Below, in pieces: positions 9,895-20,249 of a stretch of 64,000 bases of DNA. Numbering within the stretch: position 1 is the first letter of the stretch; every line of letters starts with the position of its first letter. The stretch is from Marsupella aquatica. Its lineage: Eukaryota > Marchantiophyta. Location of the stretch: positions 4,650,001 through 4,714,000 of the forward strand of contig OZ316897.1 of assembly GCA_973895155.1 (NCBI GenBank), given 5' to 3'. The position numbers and the translations under genes are program-made. Under the pieces are notes generated by a model. The model ran no database searches. It saw only the letters and a program-made list of their open reading frames with translations, and had not been told where the DNA came from.

Positions 9895-12365
9895 ATGAGA
9901 AGGGGCGGAGGAGGGCGTCCAGACGGCTCTGATGGCTCTGATTTTGCTTACCGAATGACTGTCGATGACCGTAGGTCCCTGCACCGACTCCAAGGGTACT
10001 TTATTAAGTAGTGGTGGTCTGAATTTTTTGGCTCTTCCCTTTGGGAGCAGTAGAGATATTAAGTTTGCCTGATCAGACTTGTGAAGCTTTGGGGCGTTTT
10101 AGGTCAGATTCCTGCAGTTGCATCATTCCAGATCGAGCTACTAGCGAGACATTTACCCCTCCATTTCTTACTCCGTTTTGCGCTTGCGTGCTTGCTCGGA
10201 TTAGAATTCGGCTTGAAATTAGAAAAAAGAGTTGCAAGTTGTCTGGTAGTGGTATCTCATGGGTTCATTGTTTATGCATAGTCAACCAATTTCTGGAGGT
10301 GGCAATGCATGTATAATCCGAACTTGGACTTTCTTTAAAATCACATGATAAGTCTGTTCAAATTCATTGAAATAAGAAGCCGTGGATTCTAAGAATTTTC
10401 TTCTGTTGGATGCGGGCGGAGGTCAGGCTACAGGAGAGCAGCTCAGGGGAAGATCACTCTGCGGAAGTATCTGACCGCGCAGGTCAATAATCTACACTGT
10501 CCTCACTATTGAGGGTTTCAATGATTTTGGTCTAATGTGCAATTGTACATTGTAGTAAGTATACACTGAAACAGTCAGCAGACATCTGGTCTACAAGTGC
10601 TTCTTGCAGGACAACCCCAAAGATCGTGATCTGAGTAGTACGAGCAGTTGATATTTGAGTTATTGCGCTGAAAGGTTTCATTCCCGTCTGAAAGTAATTT
10701 GACTTTCCTGGGAAAAACATTAAGAAGCCCTACCCCTTGGCTAAATATGGCCATGCACAATTTTTCGCTTGCATGCAAGTGCTGCCATTTAGAGTTTGTA
10801 TGTTAGTAATTTTCAGTCCTAGCGGTTCTGTGGGTATTTCCCAGTATGTGGTGCTATTGCTGTGGAGATTTGCAAAATCATCTGGGGTATTCAAGCTACC
10901 AGCTAGTACATGTACATCGATTGTTCTCTACACGTAGGAGGTTTGGTGTTTTGGCGTATATGGAATATTTCCGATTTATATTCTGTCAATGAAGGCTGGG
11001 ATTGTCAACTGAAGCTCTTCCAACGTCCTCTGTTCTCTCCAGACTGTCTTTCAGTTACTCAAGGTAACAATGACAATCGCCTCATTGATCAGCGGAGATG
11101 GAATGGTTGAGAATTTACAGGTTGCTGCTTGCGTCTTTGGAGTTCTCGCTGTGATGATTGGGACTCTTGGTTAGTGTCTTCTTCACAATCTTACTATGAC
11201 AATGCTACAAGCTGTTTGCAATTAGTGTAGCAGAAGAAGTACTGTGAACTTCATGGAAAATTTAGAGAAAAAGATTTTATCAGTCTTGGGGCTCAGTCTC
11301 AGATTCTACTTGGTGTATTGGTGAACAGAAGTCATTCTGGGCACCTGTCGAACCACCCTTGTCTGTTTGCGGTTTTCTTCTATTTTGGTGTCAATTCTGT
11401 TCCGTTCATAAACCTTTAGCTGGTTTGCTAGGAATGGGATATCGACGTTTTATAGACGTGGTTGGGTTACCGAGTTTTATAGGTGTGGTCATGTTATGCA
11501 GGACTGAAACGAGGGGCATCAAAATTAATTAAGACTTATATATTCTTGATGAGCCTGACGGTTGGCCTATCTCTGGTACCATTGACAACCGGAAATTTTT
11601 ATGAAAAGGTGGGAATTCAGTGCAATTTGGTAGCGGATCGTGGCAAGCAGTCTTCATTTTGTGAATATCTTTAACGACCTGTAGAGATTCACAGCTTGCT
11701 AAGTTTTTTGGTAATGGAATTGAGACAATGTACCGAATCTTTTAGTACATCTTCTTGCATGATATTGAGTGGTATTCGTGTTTGAACAGATGAGCCATTT
11801 GACAATCTATAAAGTCACAAACCACAAGAAGTTTGCCCAACTTGCCGTGGAAGGAGTGCAAGAGATCATGGGTAAGTGCTGTGTCTTTGTCATTGGTATC
11901 CGTCCTTTGAGATGACTGTGTGTGTCGTTGGGATTGCTTCAGGGCGTCTCAAGACCTATTCCTTTGCACTTTGCACTTCCCGCATAGAAAATTGATGCTC
12001 TTAGAAGTTTCTTGTAATTCTCTTGTATTACTCGTCGACCTGTGGAATTTTGCTTCTGAGGGGAATATGTACTCCGCTGTCACACGGGTTGAAGGTTGCC
12101 ACATGCATATCAATGAATCCAGGTGTTCTGTCTGTTTCTTTCTTCTAAATGATTGCAGGTACTTTGCTCGGAGTTCACGGGATATACTTAGCTCAAAGCC
12201 TTCTTGTACACATAACACCTACTAAGAGAAAATGAACCCCCGATGCCTGTGTTGGTGTATGACATGATTGCAGGTTCCATGGTAGGTGTAGCCGGTCTTT
12301 CAGTTGCTACCAATCTGGTTGGATGTATGAGTCCTCCCAAGAGAAGAGAAGGTAGAGGGCGATGA
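9895..12365 (+). CDS. JAGN1: Plant Jagunal-like ER membrane protein, six exons (isoform with distal C-terminus)
   Basis: Jagunal-family proteins are small multi-pass ER membrane proteins needed for ER organisation and secretory traffic in animals; the plant role is little known. Exons: 9895-9970, 10427-10482, 11055-11169, 11502-11608, 11790-11871 and 12274-12365, all with GT donors and AG acceptors and in matching phases. Together they encode 175 residues. The N-terminus has GRPDGSDGSDFAYRMTVDD, which contains the GSDGSDF-YR motif typical of the family, followed by a basic RYRRAAQGK stretch. About four hydrophobic segments follow: residues ~40-55, ~68-84 (VAACVFGVLAVMIGTL), ~95-115 (TYIFLMSLTVGLSLVPL) and ~145-165. 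The tail CMSPPKRR matches the conserved N-MxPPK end of plant relatives. The gene is visible only by joining exons. A closely spaced alternative last coding segment lies at 12159-12235. The start is the only ATG that gives the family motif. Confidence 0.87.
12159..12235 (+). CDS. JAGN1: Alternative terminal coding segment of the Jagunal-like gene (proximal isoform)
   Basis: The acceptor AAATGATTGCAG|GT at 12158/12159 is preceded by a pyrimidine-rich tract. It accepts exon 5 (ending 11871, phase 1) and encodes a 24-residue tail that starts GTLLGVHGIYLAQSLL, ends ITPTKRK, and stops at TGA 12233-12235. This gives a 170-residue isoform. The peptide aligns without gaps to the distal version (GSMVGVAGLSVATNLV to MSPPKRR): 9 of 25 positions are identical and about 9 more are conservative. 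The distal acceptor is exactly 115 bp further on and has the same ATGATTGCAG. No convincing donor follows the proximal stop, so it would work as an alternative 3' splice site, with the distal segment becoming 3' UTR. Expression is inferred, not shown. Confidence 0.65.
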
Positions 12366-12431
12366 CTGGACGGAGTTGAATAACTTACGCCTAGAAGAAA
12401 AAATTGTTTTCTTGTCCCACGATGAGTTTGG

Positions 12432-12437
12432 AATAAA
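12432..12437 (+). promoter_or_regulatory. Candidate polyadenylation signal AATAAA
   Basis: A canonical AATAAA lies 67 bp after the distal stop codon of the Jagunal-like gene and 197 bp after the proximal one, so it could serve both isoforms. Confidence 0.4.
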
Positions 12438-15116
12438 GCTCATTCGAAGTAACGTTTCAGTTCTATTCTCCATTATCCCGTGGTTGCAAAAGCAACCTTA
12501 AGAGCACTAAATGCCGCCAAGAATGCAGGTTTCCCATTGTCCCTAGCAAAATGGCATAAACTTGTAGCGGACAAACGAACCTCACTCAATAGGGAAATGA
12601 CGTGGGCCACTCAACACTTCGATAAAGAACACCTTCTGGAATTCCGAGTGGTCAACATTGGACTAGAGTGGCGATGAGTATTGTCTACCGACGCATTTGG
12701 AATTTTTCTTGGAAAGTCCGAATACACCTTTTGACGACTAGGAACTTTAGGCTAGAAATCGAAAATTACCACTGGGAAATGTAAAATAGCCCTTGGTGAC
12801 ATTGCTGAGTGGCTCAGAAGATCTTCTGAATGTATTCTGACGTTCTGAAGAGTTTTCCTACTGCATACCAATTCACACACAATAATATAACCTTTCCATA
12901 TATTGCCCATACGTTGGACCAAAAGGAAACGCATCCCTCTTTTGAAGAAACTCCTGAACGTTTAATAAAAATGTATACTACTTGCCAACGGCGACACAGC
13001 CATAGAACAAAAAGAGTCAAACCGGGAGACAGGAAGGTTTTGGATACCGGACTTCTGATACCTCTGTTTTTGAATTAGTGGGACAAAACAGGAGTTGTCC
13101 TACTTTTTCTGTTTTGACCAGTTTTCGCATATGCTTGTTTATGATATGACTTTACCTTTTGTAACACCATCCACAAATGTTCTTTAGATGCGACTTTTTC
13201 CCTTTTGTACAATACACAAATGTGCATGAGATGGACATTACTTTCCGAAAAGTTCAACTGTAGTGTATTTCGGAAGTAGACTTTAACGATGCAAGGCTTT
13301 GCCAAATCTGTCATTCGTCCAGCAGACAGTTGTCCGCGATGGAGATCCGTATGTCATAGTAGTCATTTTGTTTGCCCTATTTTGTAGTCCATCTTCTTTG
13401 AGATAACATACTGTAGAAAACTCATCATGCCCCAGGCAGCCTACTGGCAAAGCAAAAAAATTTCAATTTGACCTGCCAACGAGCTATGCATAGGCAAGGC
13501 ACTACAATCACATTTTTTATTTACAGTGACGATGCATGGTTGATGGATCTACAGAATATATTCAGAAGACGAGCACTTTTTGGAAAGGCTTATTGTGTGG
13601 GAATTAGTTTGGAAGGCAAACAGCTACCTGTAACCTTACCCAAACAGTGCTAAAATTGGGATATAAGAGAGGCATATTAGCTGGTATCTACAATTCCCTC
13701 CCGAATCACTTCGCAAATTCCAAGGTCCTCGAGGTAATGCCACCACATCTGTTTTAAAAGCTGAACAGTAGTATCGAGAGTCGTTCCTAGACCCTTTTCC
13801 CCCTTAGTAACTCAGCAATGAATGTAGTCGTTCCTAGACACTTTTCCCCATAGTAACTCAAGTATGCATAAGCATTTTGCTCCTGGTAACTCAACAAATG
13901 AATGTACAATGTAGCTAGATGAGAGCGGCCTACAGGCTTTCATCCTCATTCCTCTTTGTTCCACTCATCAAATTCCTTGAAAATTGATCGTAAGTTCACT
14001 GGTTGTGAGAAACTTTATGACAGAGGATAAACCGTTCAAAAGTTTTACAGGCAACTGGCAGCATAGGGTCAACCGTTCTACTCAGACTCAACTCATCAAA
14101 TAGAAGAAAACTCCAAGCAAAAGCCCTTTTGATCTACAGCAAACAGTTGGCCGCAAATTGGGGACCTGAATTCGCAAAAACATGGAGACCCTTCCGTGCA
14201 TACAAAGAAAACTACCTCCTCTGCCAGATCGTCATCTACATAATACCTAACGCAGTCCAACAGATGATTCCACTTGGTATAATTGTTGTGACCAAGATCG
14301 TGTATAAAATATTCAATATTGCCTGTGGAAATGACGCGTGAGAGGTGGAGCAATTTGGAAATGGATCCGCAAAACTTCTTCGACTCATGCCTGTGAGACC
14401 TACGTCACCAATGAGGCTTACTAGGTCTCGAGCACTTCTCACTGATTACCTTCGAAATCTTTATTCCTCCACAAAAATGGTGGAATGCACTATGTGGTTT
14501 TGCCTGCTGGCAATGGTCGCATCAAATTGTGTGTAAAGACCAAATGGTCACAGATGGTTTGAAGTAGTAAAAGATGCCAGGAAGAAACCTAGTACATAGC
14601 AAAAGAGAGCTGTTTGGTTATACATGGATTTTGGCAAGAATGCATAGATCTACAGTATATCATTGCAAATAATTAAAATCTATTAGGGCTTTCACCTCCA
14701 GGAGAGTTGATAGATTCTGTCCAGTAGTTGCATTGGTTGAAAAGTCAGCAGCGTCGCTGCCATTATGCCTGGCTTCCGGCCTACCTTAGGTCCTACACCC
14801 CCCCCCCTTTCTGTTGGCTACCCTTTCTCTTTGACCAGGTGTCCTGTTCTAACCTATATCCTTTTGGTTTTGTTTCTTAAAAGGAGCATCTTATATATGA
14901 GAAAAGTAAAAACCCAATACAACAGGGAGTAAGTAACCAGCCAGACCAAAAAAATTCAAGTTCCAACAACCACTTGAGTATCAAACAACAACGTATTTTC
15001 TGCAGACAGAAATGGGAACCCATCATTCTCTAGCAGTACACCAAAATAGGGTAGTAAAGGGCTGCCTAGCTGGGAAAGCAAAAAGATCAAGGAAGACAGA
15101 GAGGGCAAGTACCAGG
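12438..15116. other. Intergenic, no gene recognised
   Basis: Anonymous sequence with short frames only. A frame at 12480-12677 on the plus strand (65 residues) and a minus-strand frame at 14096-14353 show no domain I recognise. A homopolymer run of C lies at about 14,800-14,809. Confidence 0.4.
13780..13912. repeat. Short tandem repeat, ~46-bp unit, two copies plus a degenerate third
   Basis: GTCGTTCCTAGACxCTTTTCCCC with TAGTAACTCA starts at 13781 and again at 13827. A decayed third copy keeps GGTAACTCAACAAATGAATGTA near 13,890. Confidence 0.75.
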
Positions 15117-15583
15117 GTTTTTTTAAATGGTGAAAATTTTGCCAAATTCTGATCTCAATTCCTCAAGTACAACTTTTACAAAGGAGAATCATGGGGAAAT
15201 TTTGAAAAAAAGGGGCCCAAAAACATAGCTGACCCTCTGCCAATTAGCCAGAAATCCTGGCCATCGGGGGAGCCAGGCCATTGGCTGACCCACTGGGCCT
15301 CACTTCCTAATCTCCTTGTTGTCCCGATTTATTTGTCTGCAAAAATTTGCCAAATTTTGACACTGAATTGTCCTATGTGACGTTTACAAAGGACAACTTC
15401 TCTGATTGTCAAGGTCCTTATCAACCACGAGACTATTGCTCTCCATAAAATAGACCTTCGGTGGGGGAGCGATGGCCACCCCTCGTGAAAGATGGTTCTA
15501 GAAGGTCGCCGTTGGAGAGTCCTCCTTTGGGAGAAGAATGGGCCGTCACTATTTCGGTACCAGGCAAATTCCTGTAAAAAAAC
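15117..15583. mobile_element. Candidate MITE-like element with GTTTTTTT / GGCGAAAATTTGCC-type ends
   Basis: The left end reads GTTTTTTTAAATGGTGAAAA then TTTTGCC. The right end reads GGCAAATTCCTGTAAAAAAAC, close to its reverse complement. Inside, CTTTTACAAAGGA and CGTTTACAAAGGA mark an internal duplication. The same end signature recurs at about 15,925 (CGTTTTTTCAAGAGGCGAAAA then TTTGCC) and in the elements at 45,466 and 52,906. I could not define a target-site duplication, so the boundaries are provisional. Confidence 0.4.
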
Positions 15584-17259
15584 ACTGGAGTGTACTGTAG
15601 ACTCGAAAGACTGAAAGAGTGAAAGAGATAGAAATGGAACGTGTCGTTATGTTCTTTTACTCCAAGTTAATGCTTTGGTTGGTATCAGCCCAGGGACATC
15701 AAAAGTACCTACTGCAAAGTACTATAGTACGGTATAATTAATAACCGTAGTGGTCAAGGTACGGGACTTTGGGCAATTTCTCCAGATACCGGAACATCCG
15801 GCCAAATTTCCATATTAGGGGTGCAGAGAGAGGGGGGCAGGTGGACATCCGCTTTTCGGGCATTCCCTTTTATTTCCCGAAAGTAAGGAGGAAAAACCCA
15901 TGAAAGCGGGATGGGAGAGACAGAGCGTTTTTTCAAGAGGCGAAAATTTGCCAAACTTTGCCAAAATTCAACCTCACTGGAAAGTATTTGCCAGAAAATT
16001 AGCCAAATCTTCTGACGTCAATAATTAGCCATTTTCCCAGGTAACCACTGCCATAATCTGTGGGTTGTCCTTAAATGTAATGAAAGTTAAGGGCCAGAAC
16101 TTAATCTAAATAAAATAGATGTTGAATATTTTTAGCATCTTTGCCTTCACACAAGGTTAAAAGAGCCATCCCTTGGCAGAAATGGAAAACCCTGAAATAC
16201 CCTAACCGTGATTCATGGGAGATTCTCTATTTTACACCCAGTTGTCAGATTATACTCTGAGGCTTTGTAAGTTCAAAGGGCTGAATTATAGCATTTTTCT
16301 TGCAATCTTCCGCCATCTTTTTGCACTTATCAAGAATTTGTATTTATTGGTCTGTTTTACTCGTATATGGCACTAATAATGTATGAAGGGAGTTCCAATT
16401 TAGACCCAACTCGCCAAGTATTCCAGGTGACCCAGACCTGACCTCCAGAGGGAAGGATCAAGGGGCCCCTTTGTACCACGACTTGTGGTTTAAGTGTTAC
16501 TGTTTTTGTTACACAAAAATTCTTGCACTTATGGCTGGATTTTACTTATCAAGGTTGCACTCACTCTAAAATGTGATGTGCTCTCCAAAATGTACTAAAA
16601 GAAAATTGCTTCATAACTGGACCTCAAAAATGCAATTATTGTAGAGTTTTAAATGGCTAATCTCAAGTGTGAGCTCACATGGAGAGTCAAGATTCCAGGC
16701 AATTTAACAGGATGCAGTTAGACATTAACTTAGTAGTCAAGGTATTCCAAATTGATGATCCATAACTTTCTGCCATATTTATTGGTCATATGACCAGAAA
16801 TCAAGCTACAGGCTAGTGACCAAAAAAAATTTTTGCATAACCCTGTGAAAAATCATAGCTATCATAGTAACTGTGAAGTTGCGAGTCCCCCCTAACGTTT
16901 ACGAGTTACACAGCCGCTGTCCATTTCCAAAACCTGGTGGATCCTTGTACCAGAATTAGTCAATCATGCTATGAAGTCGACTGTTGATGAGATGACAGTC
17001 CAACAACCCCATGTTTCTGGGTTAAACCGCTCCTGTCCATTTCCCAAACCCCATGGATCCAGGTCACCAGAATTAGTCAATAATGTGCTTAATAAAGCAT
17101 AAAGTGAGCCAAAAAGTTAGCAAAAAGTGATTATTTTGTCAACCACATCTTCCGGGACAGTGACGGTTTAAAGGGGGTGAGTCACACTATTTTCTAGCAT
17201 CTCCTTTTAGGGTACACTCCAATCCTGTAAACAACTTCGTCCAGTCTCTTATTTATTAG
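15584..17259. other. No gene recognised; partial MITE-like end near 15,925
   Basis: AT-rich sequence. A GCGAAAATTTGCCAAACTTTGCC motif near 15,937 resembles the ends of the element at 15,117-15,583 and is probably a fragment of the same family. From 16,900 to 17,100 a phrase (TGTCCATTTCC, then AAACC, TGGATCC, CCAGAATTAGTCAAT) occurs twice about 120 bp apart, marking another diverged tandem duplication. Confidence 0.4.
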
Positions 17260-17271
17260 AAGACCCAGATA

Positions 17272-17345
17272 GACAGATTAGATGTTCATTATTAGACTAG
17301 ACTAGTCTAGACTAGATAGATTGATAGATCGATAGATTAGATATC
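17272..17345. repeat. Low-complexity GATA/TAGA tract with a palindromic core
   Basis: A run of AGATAGA and TAGACTAG steps includes AGACTAGACTAGTCTAGACT (about 17,296-17,316), which is nearly self-complementary. Confidence 0.7.
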
Positions 17346-17452
17346 CAGTGTAGTCAAATCTTTATCTGGAGGACGGCCGCGCTGGCGTCAGTTGCCGAAA
17401 TTGCTGTCACCGCAAAAACAACGCTGATTTGCTTTTCCAGCGCTTTGAAGCA

Positions 17453-17806
17453 TGTCATCAGCTATTCTGGTGTCTGGTCACATCCTCCGCGATTTGAGCA
17501 GCCGGACGAGCTTACCGCACGTGCCGCGAGATCCCACTACAACGACAGACGGGCCGATGAATTGACGAGCGCAGAGTGATGTCGCGAGATAAGAGAGGAG
17601 GGGAGAGGAGAGGAGGAGAGGCAGCACCATCAGATCAGAGCAGCAGCAGCACCGGTCCAGTTCAGCGTCGTCACCGTGACACAGCGACCACGTTCTCCGC
17701 CCGTCAGGACGACTCGACCAACATCCTCTCAACCGAAGATATTTTAGTGAGGACAAGAGAAGCGACAAACGAGCGGGATATCATCGTGTACAGTGAGTGA
17801 TTGGCG
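17453..17806 (+). other. GC-rich candidate first exon, unplaced
   Basis: From 17,380 to 17,810 the sequence is CpG-rich and unlike its surroundings. A short frame starts at ATG 17453 and runs 37 codons. A second frame, 17576-17800 (74 codons: polar, Ser/Gln/Arg-rich, ending ERDIIVY), runs into a good donor, TACA|GTGAGTG at about 17,790. This would fit a 5' exon with a leader. No downstream exon in the same orientation was recognised and there is no family match, so it may equally be a CpG-rich non-coding promoter. Confidence 0.25.
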
Positions 17807-17810
17807 AGCC

Positions 17811-18882
17811 AGCCAGTCTTCTTGGAAATTAGGTCTTCCACGAACTTGGAATGTGATACGACCGGACTTCCTTTTCGCTCGTCAATCACTCACACTCAAT
17901 TGCCCCCTCCCCGCATTGGCGGCCCTCATCCATCTGTGTCCTGTAGTCATCTCGCTCCCCTCGCTAGCTTGCTAGGTACGAGTTCGGCCCACACTAGACG
18001 AGAAACAAAGTTACGAAGCAAAAACCTTCACCAAAGTACTGTAGCTGACGACTGCATGCTAATGATCTGACCTCTCCTCCACGGATGCGCTCTCTTTGGT
18101 GTTTACAAATTGATTGAGTTACTTGGCAAATCAGGGTGGGAAGAGCACTCACCAGCCCTGCCTGAACTCTAGATATGTAGAGTATACCCTATATCATAGC
18201 CTAGTCTTAACTTGCTTCGCCATCGTTGATCGTGAGAACTTATTTTGACTTGCTTCCAGACTTATTGACTGAGTCTATTTATTTCCCTTTTGGCCTTTAC
18301 TTGGCTAAACCATATGGCCAGGTCTTCTTTCAATGGAAAACACACTCTGGGGGCATTTCTTCTGCGGTAAAGTTTTTCAGGCTGTGGTGTCTAGAATTTT
18401 CATTTTCATCAGATGTTCCCGAACTTCCTCCATGTTATTCCAGCCCAGCATTTCTGGAGCCTCCAATTTTTGCTCCAGGCACCAATTTTGTGCAAACCTA
18501 ATGACCACTGTGGTAGCAGCCCATGTGCAGATGGAGGTAAGGAATTGGTTAGGTTTCAGTGGATGCAAATAAACTGGGGTTGCAGTACTCCTGGCCCGGT
18601 CCTTGAGTTTGTGTCTTTTCCTTCATTTTCCTCTTGAACTGTAGATCTTAATTCTGGACAAGCATGCCTATTAGTTTCCACCATTAAATGCTGCTCATTT
18701 TAGAGTTGTGTACAGTTGGCACAAAAGGTGAAGACATGATGGTGTATTGCCTTCACATTTCCAAATGCAACCTATGGTGCATGGTCCACACAAATGCAAA
18801 GTTTGCTCAACATTAGTTGTCCCAACAAGCATTAGCTAAAGAGGTGCAGTCTTCATTGCGACAAGTGAGCTTTCAAGTTCAA
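17811..18882. other. No gene recognised
   Basis: A stretch at about 18,395-18,539 ends in a strong donor-like CAGATGGAG|GTAAGG and is open in two frames, but no partner exons or domain could be identified. Confidence 0.35.
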
Positions 18883-18884
18883 GC

Positions 18885-18972
18885 TTCTTAAGTGGACCGG
18901 TTTGTGCACGAAAGACCTTACACTAAGGAAAAGTCCGCAAAAGACCTTACACAAACCGGTCCACTTATGAAG
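18885..18972. repeat. Inverted repeat (hairpin) with ~24-bp arms
   Basis: The left arm AAGTGGACCGGTTTGTG (18,890-18,906) is the exact reverse complement of CACAAACCGGTCCACTT (18,950-18,966). The pairing continues outward through CTTC with a single mismatch. The 43-bp loop holds two direct copies of AAAGACCTTACAC, so the loop and arms are not independent. It could be a small foldback element or a hairpin RNA precursor. Confidence 0.85.
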
Positions 18973-19019
18973 CTGAATAGGATATTACATGCTCAGGGGA
19001 TGCAAATAAGCACTGGAGT

Positions 19020-20249
19020 TTAGGATTTAGGGTTTTAGGATCCATTTGGGTAACATCCATTTCATTTCATTTCACTTCTTGTTTTTGTCTTTCAACCAGG
19101 ATCTTTATGATCAGATAGACCACCTGCCACCTTCTAGCCTAGATGGACCACATCACCATAGACCTGAAAATTGGTAGATTGATTTACAAAGGGAAATTAA
19201 ATACTATTTGAACGCAAAAGGGTTGTTTTGCAGTCTATCCAGGTATGCCACCCATTTATTTTCCAAATTTTATTTTTGTCTTTGCACCAAGACCTTGGTG
19301 CTCAGATGGACCACCCCCCTGAACCTTGCAACCCCAGGCTTGTATTCTGGATGGACCAGATCACTTTGACCCCCAAAACTGTGGATTGATTTATAAAAGG
19401 AAACTGTATACAGTTTATGGTTCATTGTATTGCCCCTCCCTAATCTCAAGCAAAGCGTAAGGGCTTCAACCATCCCGGCAACCATCAACCCCCTTGGCCA
19501 TGGTCAATCCCCTCCCAATACCCCCGCCAATACCTTTAAAGTACTCAGACTATGTACACCATCATACAAATCTAGCCCTGGCAAGTAAGGTGCTTCGGAA
19601 CAACAGCCCTCACAGCAGCCACGTCCTTCCTCTCAACTGTCATATTGATGTCAAGGTTAAGAGTTTTGGGGGATCTCAATTGTTGCCCAGGGCTTCAGCA
19701 CCTCTTGAATCTTGCTGAGCAAAGTCTGGAGTTGTCTGGTCTTTTTTGTGGACTTAGCCAACTACTATATATATCTCACGTGGGTCTCACATTGTCTAAG
19801 AATAACACATCCCAAATAAATGTCCTAGAAATTGCAAGTAAGTTGTAGCGTTCCTTTCCAGTTTGTATTTTACAGTTCAGAAATGAGAACCTTGGAGGGA
19901 GTGCACAACCTAAGTATGTCTCAGGAGTTGTCCCAACTCCTGCCATCAAGCCTGGACTAAGCAGCAGCTATTGAAAAGGTGGCCTATGTTCAGAGTCAGC
20001 CCGTTAGTGACCCCTCACTGGCTGGCTCTCCCATTATTTTGTGAAGAACCTGTGATTCAGAAGTCTCCAAATGAATAATTGAACTTTAGGCAGGGCCCAC
20101 CCACCCCACAACTTCTTCCAACACTACTGCCAGGATATCGTTGTGCCCATGCCAGCACTACTGCCAGGACGTTGTTGTGCCCATGTTGCCCCACCTTTGG
20201 TTCAATTGAGTGATGTTGTATGGGTTAGAAGAAACCCAACTCACTCACA
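19020..20249. repeat. Diverged tandem duplication (offset ~190 bp), then anonymous sequence
   Basis: A TTTTGTCTTT block with CAGATxGACCAC, GATGGACCA-ATCAC and TGATTTA-AAAGG-AA is present at about 19,080-19,190 and again, diverged, at 19,265-19,405. 19,410-20,249 holds nothing recognisable except a short duplication, CACTACTGCCAGGA, at about 20,122 and 20,157. Confidence 0.55.

Noticed and set aside
18413-18637. EGF-like string CKPNDHCGSSPCADGG
   Set aside because: It lacks the following cysteines and exon partners, and EGF repeats of this kind are not expected here; treated as chance.
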